Positions 36,300-47,506 of a stretch of 64,000 bases of DNA are shown in pieces. Position 1 is the first letter of the stretch, and every line of letters begins with the position of its first letter. Made by a program: the position numbers and the translations under genes. The DNA comes from Astropecten irregularis (Eukaryota; Echinodermata; Asteroidea; Paxillosida; Astropectinidae). The stretch spans positions 12,476,431 to 12,540,430 of the forward strand of contig OZ020264.1 of the NCBI GenBank assembly GCA_963971285.1, read 5' to 3'. Below the pieces are notes generated by a model, which saw nothing but the letters and a program-made list of their open reading frames with translations, was not told the DNA's origin and ran no database searches.

Positions 36300-37853
36300 T
36301 TGTGTCATTCAACAACAGTACGACTAAGGTCGACTGCCGAGTCTAGCTACCATATTTGCAACATTCTGTGGACGTGGGTAGAAAAAAGCCCATGGATATA
36401 TCAAGAATTGATACCTAGAGATTTGAATCGTGCATACCCATGCTTCCGTTTGATCAGTGGGACAACCATGACAGATGTTCACCACACGCAGTTCCAGGCA
36501 GTAAATCGTGATCAAGCGATTTTCCTGAAAGTTAGCGACGTCGGCCACCACAGGCGTCATGGCTGGATATACTCACAACAAATCACAACCTGCCACAAAG
36601 ATCGAAGGACTTGGCTCCCGAGGCCTGTAATTACTCTTACACCAATGTGTGACACGTGCTCCAAGGCGTTTGGGTGACTCTGCATGCAATGTGGACATTT
36701 GAAACGTCCAAGTGAAATAGGCTAATCGCGCCCATCTCCCATAAAGTAACAGTGACGGCGCTTCTATTTCCCTCGGTATAAGGCGCTGTCAGTTTCGGTT
36801 GCATTTCCATTTTTTGTAATTATATGTGATCCCCTTGTTGATTTTGTAATACCGATTGGGTTTCTAATTTTTTGCACAAAATGATGAAATTAAGTGCCAC
36901 GGAAGACTACAGTGTCACCTAAAGCAGGGCTGACGCTTTATACGCCCTTTGGAAACGGATGAGATAGATTAGCACACATTGGTAGACCTAATATGAATAC
37001 AAGATTGCATTTCTTTTGAAAGTTTTTCTTTTCATAATTGGGCTGTCTCAACGGACCGTCCGTCATTTTAATGCCCATGAGATGTTACTGGTTCTGTAGC
37101 GATGCTCAATGCCTTGTGTCCATATGAGGCTGTTATAAATATAGTGGAGATAGGATCAGATGGCCGAAAAAGAATGACTTTCTAAAATTATTCAGGATGT
37201 CTCCAATTGCAAAATCGTGCCACATTATAAACTCATTAGACACTCGCACTGTCCGCCTTGGTAATGAGCCCATTGCCACAAGGGTGGGTTTGTTTGATTG
37301 TTTGCTTGTTGTGTGTAAGTCCGCACGACAAAACAAGCAAATATACCAATACACTGTTTACAAACTCAGCGCCGTTTGTTTAATAAATCATGTTTTTAAA
37401 AAGGGAAAGAAAAATGGTATGGACATAATTATTCTGTGCACGTATGGACTTCACGGCTTGTTTACCGTGATTGAATTTGCTGTAGTCTTAAAGTAGAGCG
37501 ACGTCTGTCGGTTGGTCTGATTAATTGTCTGACAGAGCGCATACTTAGTCAACAAAGATAACAAATTCCCGGCTTAGGTAAATATCCCCCTGGAATTGAA
37601 AACGGGGCGAGCTGTATAGGACATGCGCTCCACACGTATTGTGACTTTGTTCGGGCGCAGGATGATTTCAGCCTGGCTTCTTTCCGTGTATCCAGCACGC
37701 TGATTGGTAGCTTGAACATAATACAGTTCCCTTGGGAATTGGGAAGGAGTGATCTAGAAAAAAAAATGGAATTTAGCATTTTATGTCTTTCTGTGAATCA
37801 GTTCTTGTTTGTGAGCACAATAGTGAGATATTCTTACCGCAACATGCATGCTT
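36300..37853. other. No recognisable gene between the two tandem arrays
   Basis: A 125-codon frame at 36300-36677 shows no known domain and starts at the edge of array A. No splice sites were paired with it. Confidence 0.5.
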
Positions 37854-38248
37854 ATCATAAGTTACTCCTGTAGCTATATTCAAAAGAATGACAGCAATTT
37901 CATGTACATATTATTGGTAACTAGTTCGTCAACTAGGTACGATTGAATAGATTACACATTGAAATGCTTGGTAACTTGACTAGTAAACTAGTTAAGTACT
38001 TCTGATTAAAATACATTTGAAATGTGTTGTATGCTAAGTAACTACTCCAAAATCTAAGAAGGATTGACTAGAAAAATTAGAATGATTTGGTAAGTAGTTC
38101 ATCAACTAAGCACGATTGAATGGTGCAGTATTCATTGGAAATGTTTGATAACTATTTCTTAACTAGTTCGGTCAGCACTTGTTAAGTTCGTTTGAATAGA
38201 ATACACTGAAAATGTTTTGGTAAGTAGTTCATCAACTAAGTACGATCG
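37854..38248. repeat. Degenerate tandem array B, related to array A
   Basis: It begins GTTACTCCTGTAGCTATATTC, AATGACAGCAATTTCATG, the same lead-in as array A (AATGACAGCAATTTAGTG). TCAACTAGGTACGATTGAAT, CATCAACTAAGCACGATTG and CATCAACTAAGTACGATCG follow. The lead-in and units are therefore duplicated about 2 kb apart. Confidence 0.75.
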
Positions 38249-40375
38249 GCCTCATGAGCTGACGTTGGGGCATTTTTCGGCCAATCTTGGATCCCTACCT
38301 ACCCTGACCTAAACAAGTCTAAACACCATAGGCATTCTACATGTTGACCGCTAAATGAGATTAATATTTCAAGTAGAACTCATTCGGACTCTAGTCCTGA
38401 TAACGGTTACAAAAGCCGACCAACCTCAGTCTTACCAAAGCACACTGACTCCCTCCGTCAAATAAATAAACGAATTATAGCTAAGATTTTGATCCAGACA
38501 GGCGCTTTTAGTCATCCGGGTGTTTTGCAAATTACTCTAGCCCCGGAATATTACTCTTTTGCGGCGGTCGAGGCCCGCACAATCCCATTATCCAAACTTC
38601 TTCCCATGAAATCGGAGAGATTTGAAGTTGAGGCCGACATTAACGAAGGAACTTTAGTCGCCGAGCAATTTCCTTTTCCCATCAAGAAACTTGGGCGGAA
38701 TCAGAAAAGAAGACACCGGGGGCGAGGCGTTATATCTCCCGGTCGAGATCCCACGCGTCCCGCTGCTTCATGATCCCCGGAGATCTATAAAAGAAAATCT
38801 CAAATCAAGTCGCTGTATTCGAGTCAAAATAACCGAAACGATGAGCATGTACCATTAAGAAAAAATAATGAATACCCATTTAACTATGTAAGTGCATCCG
38901 CTCTACAATTCCTTGGTGAACACTTATGGTTACGTGAATTGCTAAATTCACCACCTCACCATCTGGGTGTCTTCTGATTAAACAGTGCGTAGCCCGCGTG
39001 GACGGCAGTTATTGTAACGCGTGGCAACTTAATAGGTTTGTTTTCCGTTTCAGAAGCAAATTGACCGTTCTTCAAAATTTCAAGTAATTTTACGGTTGAA
39101 ATATCTTGTGAAATGGACATCCACAAACTTCAACGCTTAATGATTTATTATGATTTATTGGAAAAAAACTATTAGAAATGGTATCTTATTAAAAGGTGAA
39201 CAAAGAAAAGTTTAATGGAGCGGGATTCGAACCAGTGATTTCTTGAATACCGTACCGGCGATCTACCAACTGAGCTATCCAGTCTTATATTGGTGGTGTC
39301 CCTATAGTCAATTATCTTTGTTAGTTTGGCAGTCAGAAGCCATGAAACCACACACATCTAAAAGACAATCATATTGTGACCGTTCGTATTGACTCAATAC
39401 AAATCTGAAGATGTGTGTATCCTTATCTGTCTTTTTTATCATTATTATTTCATTTCGCTGCAGACATTTTGTTTCGAAAATCTCATCATATTTTGCAATT
39501 TTAGTTAAGTTTCGCTGAAATCCTGACAGTTGAGCAGAAAATACCGATGATGCATCTTTAAAAGATGCACGCGTCCACATTGAATGCATCCCGCGCACTG
39601 CGGTAGCTAGAAATTATTTATCCGTTGTCAGTGACTGGAATTCTAAGCTGATTGTGCCGTGGCGTTCATGCAGTCGTGCAATTGTGCTCCAAATGAGAAC
39701 ACCTTTGACCCATACAATTACAATTGACTACGTTATTTAGAGCTGACAGCAAATTGTATGCCTGAATTCATATATGCCGTAGTCTTCCTTTTTTTTCTAT
39801 TCAAGCAGACATTATCATGCCTTTGCTGTGTGGGTGTTGGTGAGCTTCGGAGGTTTTTTCCTCAATAACATGCATGCATGTCCATGCAGTGCGTTCTGGG
39901 ACTGTCATCGTGGCACGCGCCTGTCCATTCTCGGTAGATGATGGCCGCTATGACGACTGATAAATATTTGACGCGGTGAGAAATCACCAGGGAGGTGTCG
40001 GGGGTGTGGAGGGGCAATAACGCTCTCTGGATCGGCCTGGCTTGACGACGTGACGACGGCAGGCTGCAGGCCCGAGGAGTGGAACAACTTCGGGCTCATA
40101 TTTTCAATTGAAAGATGTGGCAATCAGGGTTTAGGGTTACCCTTCGCAGACTGATACGCCATAGCTATGACCTCGTGTTATACCGGGTAATGTGAAAACC
40201 TTACCCCTCCTGGCCCGTAGGGAAGGCCACATTAGAAACATTTCTAAGGCGGAGATGAAAGCCTCAAATACCGTCGAATGTAATCACGATCCAACCTTAT
40301 ATCTCTAAACCTGATTTTATAACTCGATACCTTTCATTGTGATCACCCATGTCCGATCATGCCGTCTAAGGAATG
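38249..40375. other. No recognisable gene apart from the tRNA-like sequence
   Basis: A 94-codon frame at 38489-38773 (starting MIQTGAFSHPGVL) is the most protein-like reading here, with few low-complexity runs. I cannot place it in any family. CTATAAAAG follows it at about 38786. Confidence 0.45.
39213..39284 (-). repeat. tRNA-like SINE head or tRNA pseudogene
   Basis: On the minus strand GACTGGATAGCTCAGTTGG (A box, 39267-39278) and GGTTCGAATCC (B box, 39223-39233) have tRNA spacing. The D-stem and anticodon stem do not pair properly and the T-stem is mismatched, so a working tRNA is unlikely. The adjoining sequence could be a SINE body but was not recognised. Confidence 0.7.
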
Positions 40376-40538
40376 GGCCTTATTCACGGCGCACTCATCT
40401 TGTCACCTTCCTTGTATACCCTTCGAAATAGATAACACCAATTCTAAAAATGAAAACGGGTACCAGACTATTTTGAATCCAAGCCTCTGTTTGAATGCAC
40501 TGCTTCGAATGTAGGATAGATGCACCGTGAATATGGGT
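40376..40538 (+). mobile_element. CTTATTCACGG MITE family copy
   Basis: GGCCTTATTCACGGCGCA on the left and GATGCACCGTGAATATGGGTC on the right flank the shared body (CTTGTATACCCTTCGAAATA, GGGTACCAGACTATTTTGAA, TGCTTCGAATGTAGGATAG). Length is about 163 bp. Confidence 0.87.
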
Positions 40539-40992
40539 CGGGGATTGAATTTTGAAGTAAAAACCCGTATACATCGCATAGCAAGTAGGCCTATCTCATT
40601 ATTTGAAATGGTGAGTAAATGTGAAGAATTGGCAACACGGGGCTTCGAGAATGATGAATGGGTCTTCACATACAGCCAAACCAACTGGGTTTGAAACATT
40701 CTTACCATGAGAGCTTTCCACTGTATTTGCAATTATTTTGCAAACGAACCCTCAGGCAAAATGACTCCACGCGCCTCGCGAAACGCGGGTTAATTCGTGA
40801 ATGTGATTCACGAAATGTGAATGTTATTGATATACACGCTAGAACTTGTTGGGTCTCATTCCCACGTTCGTGCCAATGATATCGTTAGTCCTAATATGGA
40901 CACGTGCTACCCATTAAAGATGAGTTTATTCTTAAATGCCTCCGAGTGAGTCCACACCGATACCAATGTTATTGTTTGCTTGTGTATTATCA

Positions 40993-41223
40993 TTAAAGGT
41001 ACAGTATACAGGATTGTTACCGAAACAGAAATGTTCACAGATTTTCGTTTCACTTTCAGGATATAAAGATGGTGGTGGTAGAAACATACCGTTCAAATAT
41101 TTTCTGCTGAAATGCTGTATTTATCCAGAAATTAGTCAAACAAAGACCGAAAACAGTTTTGATCTCGGGATAAGATCAAAACCATTCTTTATGTCAGTGC
41201 AGTTCTGTGACATTTACCTTTAA
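40993..41223. mobile_element. TTAA-AGGTA element, short form
   Basis: TTAA-AGGTACAGTATACAGG at the left and TGACATTTACCT-TTAA at the right bound a 231-bp element. Inside are AACAGAAATGTTCACAGATT, GATGGTGGTGGTAGAAACAT, TATCCAGAAATTAGTCAAAC and a TTTTGATCT...AGATCAAAAC palindrome, all shared with sister copies. The TTAA on both sides fits a TTAA-targeting transposase such as piggyBac; that assignment is inference. Confidence 0.78.
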
Positions 41224-42223
41224 GTAAATAACAAAATTCACAATAAATCTCACATTAAACTATGAACTAAAAATTGACAAACCTGTATTCAACCCAATCG
41301 AACATCTTTGAATGCTGTCTGAACAGTTTGCAAGGAAAAATGACTAGAGTTATAGCGAATCAAACATGTTTTCATAACAATTGAGCGATACACTTTATAC
41401 ATGTATTTATCTCGGTTAATTTTTCATTTCGCTGGACGCAGCTTTTACAGTGTAAAAGATTGCAACATCATTATTCATAAGACGTGCAGGAGAGCCAAGG
41501 GACCATACGCAAATATTCGCTGATAAACCGCGTTCCAAGTCTTAGAATTTAGGGAGAAATTAATTCAGCGATGGATCTCGAAAACTCGTCTCTCTGAGCT
41601 GAGCTCAATATCCTAATGATAACAGCACGCGCGTATTCACTATTAAAATGGCACAAAGGCGTCTGCTAGACGGAAATCTGCACTTAGACTTCAACCTTTC
41701 CGTGCTCTGAAAACTCCACCCAAGTCTCAACGATTGGAACGTCGTCTGAAGTGGGTTTTTAAAGCAAAGCGGTCCCTATATTGAGGGAATTTTTTGTCAA
41801 TGGAGCGGTTGCGTTGAAGGCATGGAGCTGGCCACTTCAGGCCTCCGTAGTTTTTACACGACACGACACGGCACGTGGCTTATGCATTCTCTAAGGAGCT
41901 GCAATGGGGAGCTGGGCCAACATTAGCCAAGGCAGCACGGATATGAAATATATACCTCCAGCAATCCGTTTGTGTCTGCTTGTTGTTTTCCTATAAGTGC
42001 AGAGACAGTAGTTTTTCATCGAGAGGCATGTCTGCGGTCCTGCCTGTGTTTTCTTGGTACCACAGAGGATTTGACTTGCCTAGTACTTCGTCCCTTGACT
42101 CCTTCTTTATTTATACTAGAACGGAGGGACAGACGTAGGCATAACCATTACTTGTAATATTTGGTCTTATTCCAAACTACATGAGATTTTGGCACGATGA
42201 TATTTGTGTTTTAATTATACAAG

Positions 42224-42625
42224 TAATAAACTGCTGCAAACTTCTCAGCCAAAATGACCTGGAAATTATATTAAATGCTTGGAGTTAGGAGAGCCTGACG
42301 CGTTTCCATCCTAGCAGGATCTTTCGCAAAGGCTAAAATTAATGACAAGAGGACAAGAACATGCCAGTTATAGAAACACACATGAAAGGATCGGGACAAA
42401 AAGGGGGATGGAGAATGGGGGTAAAGGTAAGACTGGTCGGACAAAGAGGGGTCAGGTAGGCAAGATCAAAAACTACAAACGGGTGAGAAGAATTGGGCTC
42501 TTGTCCTAATGTCATTTAATAGCCTTCGAGAAAGATCCTGCTAGGATCGGAACGTCAGGCTCTCCAACCTCCAAACATATTATAAATTTCAGGTCATTTG
42601 ATGAGCAGCTGGCAGCAGTTTATTA
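42224..42625. mobile_element. 400-bp long-inverted-repeat element with a GATCCTAGCAGGATC core in each arm
   Basis: The left arm (AATAAACTGCTGCAAAC, TGACCTGGAAATTATATTAA, GCTTGGAGTTAGGAGAGCCT, TCCTAGCAGGATCTTTCGC) is repeated inverted on the right (AAAGATCCTGCTAGGATCGG, GTCAGGCTCTCCAACCTCCA, TCAGGTCATTTGATGAGCAG). Arms are about 110-120 bp around a roughly 170-bp centre that is rich in G and A. The centre (GACAAGAGGACAAGAACATG) is also found at 55742 and in part at 52699. Confidence 0.85.
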
Positions 42626-43211
42626 TTCCCATCTTTGATTATTTTAAGAAACAAAAAACGTACTGGAAGAAAAAGCCTTCATTAAAAATACATATCAAGA
42701 TTAAGATCGTTCTTGGAAACGGATGATATCGTTCTGCATTAAAGAGCGGCAGAAAATAGAACAAGACGATTACTGATCACAACCACTCTAATTGAACCGT
42801 GCTGTAGGATTTGTGACTATTAGAAATGGCATGTTTTTGGACTTCAGTCCCTATCTTACTAATTTGTAGAAGGAAAGTGCAGGAAGTCCCTTAATTCTGC
42901 GCAAATGCAAATCTTCATATTTATGAGCAGATAAATGAGCGTTTTATGCAGCGAAGCGGTAACTCCAAATCTTTGTGGGTGGAAATGGATTCTTTTTTGT
43001 TTTGCGTTTTTGAAGTTAATGGCTTTTCCTCTCGCAATTTCTATGCTAACGAGCGTGTTTGTATAGTTGGAGATATGGATGGCGAAATATCCTCATAATT
43101 ATTTCTAGTGGGCGATTTTAAAGTACTGTGGGCCGATCCTCTTTTTGCAAGAACCCATTGTACGATAGGAACAAAATGGCGCCCACCAGCAAATGGATTT
43201 TGTTTTTATTT

Positions 43212-43333
43212 TAAGTCAAGTCGAAATCAGTAAATGTCACATGAACATTTTGGTTGGTAACCCTGTTTGATCAAGGAAGAATTTTTATGCTTAGCAATGT
43301 TTGTGCCTAAGGAGCTTTGTGAAATTGGCCCCT
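43212..43333 (+). mobile_element. CCATGAAATTGGCCCC element family, right half, just upstream of the receptor exon
   Basis: TTTTGGTTGGTAACCCTGTT then TGATCAAGGAAGAATTTTTA and GAGCTTTGTGAAATTGGCCCC match the copy at 54620-54828. The left half is missing. It lies about 230 bases before the receptor exon. Confidence 0.75.
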
Positions 43334-43526
43334 GATCGGATGGGTCATTTGTGGCAAGCATTCTGGATCGCCCACACGACATTGACTTCAATTGGTATGG
43401 CCAACTTTATATGGATTATGGGGGTATTGGAACTTCTGGTATATAATTACCTATAGAATGGTAGAGCTAGGCTTTCGAATCAAATATCATTATGACTATC
43501 CAGTTTTTTTTTAGGAATCTTAAGAC

Positions 43527-43562
43527 CTCGAACTTAATATTTTGTTTCTTTCTGTTCTACAG
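43527..43562 (+). other. 3' splice site (polypyrimidine tract and AG) of the receptor exon
   Basis: A pyrimidine-rich run ending in TTTCTTTCTGTTCTACAG sits directly before the receptor exon. A CTTAAT branch-point-like sequence lies about 30 bases upstream of the AG. This fixes the exon start at 43563. Confidence 0.85.
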
Positions 43563-43699
43563 CTTTGTACGGCGGCAATGAGCAGAAACTGTACGAGGAT
43601 TTGATGCGGCACTACAACCAGAAAGTTCGTCCCGTGTGGAACTCCACAACCATCGTCAATGTCACGCTAGCACTGTCCGTCGTACAGATCCTCGAAATG
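43563..43699 (+). CDS. Internal exon of a nicotinic acetylcholine receptor subunit (probable exon 2, start of ligand-binding domain)
   Basis: Seen: two bases finishing a codon split by the upstream intron, then 45 in-frame codons reading LYGGNEQKLYEDLMRHYNQK and continuing through RPVWNST, IVNVTLALS and VVQILEM to an in-frame GT donor. Known for the family: nicotinic receptor subunits start their mature extracellular domain with a KL..DL...YN...RPV helix and loop, followed by a first beta strand ending in (L/I)QI.(D/E)(V/M). The exon boundary there precedes the DE(K/R)NQ segment, and exon 2 is close to this size in vertebrate alpha-7-type genes. The intron phases seen (1 upstream, 0 downstream) fit. 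Two N-glycosylation sequons, NST and NVT, are visible. The product would be a pentameric cation channel subunit in the plasma membrane. Subtype is open: NVT in the strand recalls alpha-9/10-like subunits, but the agonist-site cysteines lie in other exons. The signal-peptide exon and the 45-nt next exon were looked for and not recognised. Confidence 0.93.
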
Positions 43700-43705
43700 G
43701 TACGT
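43697..43705 (+). other. 5' splice site (donor) of the receptor exon
   Basis: ATG|GTACGT follows the last conserved codon of the exon. The GT at 43700-43701 coincides with the place where similarity to nicotinic receptors ends, and it leaves phase 0. Confidence 0.85.
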
Positions 43706-43722
43706 AGTCTTAAATGTCAAAA

Positions 43723-43824
43723 ATTGTATCACCAACTGATAATGTTGCACAAATTGACCGATAGTGTATCACCAACCGATAATGTATCACAAATTGACCG
43801 ATAGTGTGTCACCAACCGATAATG
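43723..43824. repeat. 40-bp intronic tandem repeat, about 2.5 copies
   Basis: Units containing AAATTGACCGATAGTGT, ATCACCAACCGATAATG and a short linker recur with a 40-base period (AAATTGACCG at 43751 and 43791). The array starts about 20 bases beyond the receptor exon's donor site. Units differ at only a few positions, which suggests recent expansion. Confidence 0.85.
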
Positions 43825-44882
43825 TTGGGGTAGATTATACATTGACTACATTATTAGTCGTGCAAAGGTATATTATAATACCAAATTTCTTCCAGCTACA
43901 TAAAAGCCACTTTAGGCGTTCCTTTCATAAAATCTAGTTCGTACACAGTTCTAAAACTAGCTCAAAACGTCTCACGGCATTCAGAAGTTCCACTCGGTTT
44001 GGAATTTATTTTGGCGCGAGAATAATCTTGCAGGGGAAACTTTGTTTTTCAGAAACTTGAAACGAAAACAGTCCGTTGCATAACCCTCCCAAGTCCTGTA
44101 TATCGGACCTGCCAATGTCTTCGATTCGTACCACTTTGTGGAGGAATATGAAAGAACAGAATGATTTTCAGGAGGCTTACACCGACACCATACATAGAAG
44201 GGTTGGGACGCCATTGAATAAGTCTTTTGGTTTTGAAATAGTAGCAGTTGTGGACACAAGTAAAAAGCTCACGGCTCTGATGAACAGATAGCATATAGAC
44301 GCAGGCAATTCAATTTGGTATACAAAGAAATGTTAATATCTAGAGCTGAGCAATTTTCTGTGAACGATGGGCTTTGTGCTTGTGATGGTTTTATGCAGCT
44401 AGAGTGGCGTATGGGAGTGGTAGTATACCTTTTGCTCTTCTCGTCGTTTTTGTATTGGTAATGCGAAGGGCGTAAAGTTAGCTTGTTTGGAGTGGGCTGG
44501 CTTACATAAGAAACGTCTGAAAGAAGAAATAAGAAATATGGCTCCTCGTCTTTCTAGTAAAATCTCGTCCGATTACGTACAGTGAAAATATACGTCTAAA
44601 CTTGATTTCTTTTTTGAGATTCACTATCGTAGGAGCGTATACATGTTACCAATCTTGCACTGTACCTTTAATGGGTGCCAAATATTTTGGATGTAGTCCT
44701 AATCTTGGCGATTATGGCTTGATTACCCTTGCATACGTGTCTTAACCCGTAACACGTCGGTGGCTTCCACATACATTTATTTATGTATTCATATTTTTGG
44801 TTATGCGGGTTCATGTTGATCCGCACGTCTGTAAATAAATTATGTTATCTTGTATTGCGTCTACACACACGCGTCCACATTC

Positions 44883-44932
44883 CTCCTCTTTTTTTTTCTC
44901 TTTTTTTTCTTTTTTTTTTCTTCATCTCTTTT
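44883..44932. repeat. Pyrimidine tract
   Basis: An almost unbroken T-rich run with scattered C. It is followed about 120 bases on by a C-rich run (45052-45110). Confidence 0.9.
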
Positions 44933-45051
44933 CACAATAGCCCCAAGCGCCATGCCTTCCTTTCCTACATATTAGCTGCGATCTGCCCCAATCGTCCTGC
45001 ACGCCTAGTCCTATCACCGAGGTGGCTCTTTTCACTGTTTCAATAATGCAT

Positions 45052-45110
45052 GCTCCACCTCCCCCCTCCCCCCCCCCCCTTCCCTATACCCCCCTCCCCC
45101 TGATATATGA
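45052..45110. repeat. C-rich tract with G-quadruplex potential on the minus strand
   Basis: Several runs of five or more C are separated by one to six other bases, so the minus strand meets the usual four-G-run pattern. Confidence 0.85.
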
Positions 45111-45290
45111 AATGGCACGTTCTCCGTACTGCCTCATGTCCACATTTGCCGTTGGCTGTGTTTTCTCTTCCTTTTAAATGAAAATGTGTAGAGACGTATT
45201 GGCTATTACCATGTACATAGTGCAGAGGCACACATAGACGTACTATACAGAGGCTGGGTCGGGATCAAAATACTGACTCGCACTTTGGAG

Positions 45291-45610
45291 TTAAAGATAC
45301 TAGAGAAATAGAGATTCATGGGCAAAAATATCAAGGAAGATACAGTAACAGTCATCTGTGCAATACGGTGCCCACTTTTTGTGAAAACAGTGAAAAACAG
45401 CCAGTCTTTTCTCTTTTAGTTTTGATCTTTTAAAAGATCAAACAGATTTTCGGTCGTTGTTTTACTAATTTCTGGACAAATTCACCATTTCAGGCGGAAA
45501 AATGTTAACGGTATGTTTCTACCACCACCAACTTCATACCCTGTAAGTTATACGTAAATCTGTGAACATTTCTGTTGTGGTTTCTTACCAAAGTATGATA
45601 CTACCTTTAA
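45291..45610. mobile_element. TTAA-AGGTA element, inverted relative to 40993
   Basis: Bounded by TTAA-AGATAC and ACTACCT-TTAA. It contains AAGATACAGTAACAGTCATC, CGGTGCCCACTTTTTGTGAA, a TTTTGATC..GATCAAA palindrome, GGTATGTTTCTACCACCACC and AACATTTCTGTTGTGGTTTC. It matches 57534-57888 in reverse complement. Confidence 0.78.
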
Positions 45611-45886
45611 AGAATGATGCCGTTCTGCATTGTGTGTACATAACTTAGTCAGTTATTGGCTTGGTATTTATACTATACCACTTTCTTTCCCTGTAAACGC
45701 ACTTTTAGGTATCCTAACTCGTCTTCATCTTGAGAAATTAATTATTTAATATACTTACGCCACGTATGTACCACTGATATAGAATGACGGAATACTTGAT
45801 ATACGAGAGCTATCCAGCGTTACCTTGGTTTCAGTTCTACGGACAAATAACAACTGAATCGAATATTGTTAATATTAAACAGGGGG

Positions 45887-46046
45887 CGCCTTATTCACGG
45901 TGCATCCATATCTTGTCACCTTCCTTGTATACCCCGATTGGAAAAGAAAACACCAATTTAAAAAAAAAGAAAACGGGTATCTGAATCCAAGCCTCGGTTT
46001 GATTGCACTGCTTCGAATGTAGGATAGATGCACCGTGAATAAGGTC
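45887..46046 (+). mobile_element. CTTATTCACGG MITE family copy with an internal deletion and an A-tract
   Basis: Ends GCCTTATTCACGGTGCATCC and GATGCACCGTGAATAAGGTC are well preserved. The middle has an expanded A run and lacks the CCAGACTATTT stretch found in sister copies. Confidence 0.87.
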
Positions 46047-46049
46047 TAT

Positions 46050-46900
46050 TTAGGCGCATTATTTAGCCTGTCTCCAGCCAGTGTGAAACGATCCCTACGT
46101 TTAAGACAAGGGTGGATACATTCCTTATATCCAATTTAAGTTTCCAAACTTTTTTCCCGCCAAGTTTGATCTCTATTTTCGGACCTGATTCCTATCGTTG
46201 TCTTCATTTCTACACGACATCCATTTATCAAATCCAAAGAGACTTCTTCGTGCTTTGGCAGTGCCATTTAATCTTCCCAATTCTGATATTCGTTTGTTAT
46301 AGTCCTTTTGTTGCTCTTATTTCAGTCCCATTCTCCTCCCCTCGACCCAAGTAATCTGTGTCGATCAGCTTTTGTGAAACAATTCCACAAAATCGAAACC
46401 TCAATCCGTAGCCATTCTTTCGTTAATACGATCGATAAAGCATAGACGGACTTATTCCTAAACATTGCTCTTAACACCTCTAAGTAGGCTAGCTTGGCAC
46501 TATGTAGCACTTAAAATTCTCCTTAACTCTTGTACGCACTGACGCGAGGCAAAAATTTGCCATGTGTAATTCCCAATGTACAAAAACCTATTTGTGAAGA
46601 TTTGTGCAAATTGAAAGTATAATGGCCATTTTAGCTCGACTTTCTTAAAATCTAATTCGTAGCAGTTTTTAGAATAACCATTGTGTATCTCGGTATTTAG
46701 TAAACAGCCGTCGGGTATTAGGCGCCAGTTTTTATCTATCCTTAACAACCACAAATTCAAAACATGATCACTAGTAAATTTGGACTGTCCTTGACATTTT
46801 CATATGTACACGATTTTAATTTCTATTCTTAAAGAGCTAGGCCTTCACTTTGGGCCCATGTGCACTAGAGTTCTCTTTCTTGTTGAAAACATCGTTTGTT
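46050..46900. other. No recognisable gene
   Basis: Presumed intron of the receptor gene or downstream DNA. No exon-like segment matching a nicotinic receptor was recognised. Confidence 0.5.
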
Positions 46901-46901
46901 A

Positions 46902-47032
46902 GGCCGTGTCCAAAATATCTGGCTGCGACCGCTCATGATTCAGTCTATGGAAACGGCTGCAGTCACTGGCTAGTGGCTGCCATAGGTGCGTGTGTAATTT
47001 GCAGCCGCAGCCAGAGATTTTCCGACACGGCC
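46902..47032. mobile_element. GGCCGTGTC palindromic element
   Basis: GGCCGTGTCCAAAATATCTGG at the left mirrors CCAGAGATTTTCCGACACGGCC at the right; GCTGCG/CGCAGCC extends the arms. TTA precedes and TAA follows. Length is 131 bp. Confidence 0.85.
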
Positions 47033-47506
47033 TAAGTCTTGTCTTCTTGTTTGAGTGGACACTTCCTGACGCTTGGTGGCAGCAGATACCCCTGCGTCTT
47101 ATCCGATGTTTACATAGAGTATGGCCATCGCATGTGCGATATGTCCTTGTGCCATTTGAAGTGCACAGCAGATTCTATCTTTGCTGCCTCGGGGGAATCT
47201 CCGAGGCGTGGAGGCGTGGCGTCTTCGCACGGTCATGCTGGCATCTTGAACGGGTACCCTGTCCCCTCGGTACGGCAAACCGTTCCTGGAGAGGGAATAA
47301 TATCTCCATGTTTCTAAATGTCTAGATTATGCTGACCTACTTAGCCCTCTATACGGTGATTTATCAAAACCGTCTTCCGGGGCATGTCAGCCTCAACACC
47401 CAAGACGGAGTCTTGCTGTGTTTTCAAGAAGAAGTCGCATGAATAAGAAGGATGCAACCTCCATATACGTGCTTCAATTTCTCTAAACATCCGCATAACC
47501 TCATCA

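Noticed and set aside
35809-38248. CRISPR-like array reading of the repeated CATCAACTA units
   Set aside because: The units are irregular and degenerate, with no constant repeat or unique spacers, and the context is eukaryotic.
39213-39284. Functional tRNA gene on the minus strand
   Set aside because: A and B boxes are good, but the D, anticodon and T stems do not pair; kept only as a SINE head or pseudogene.
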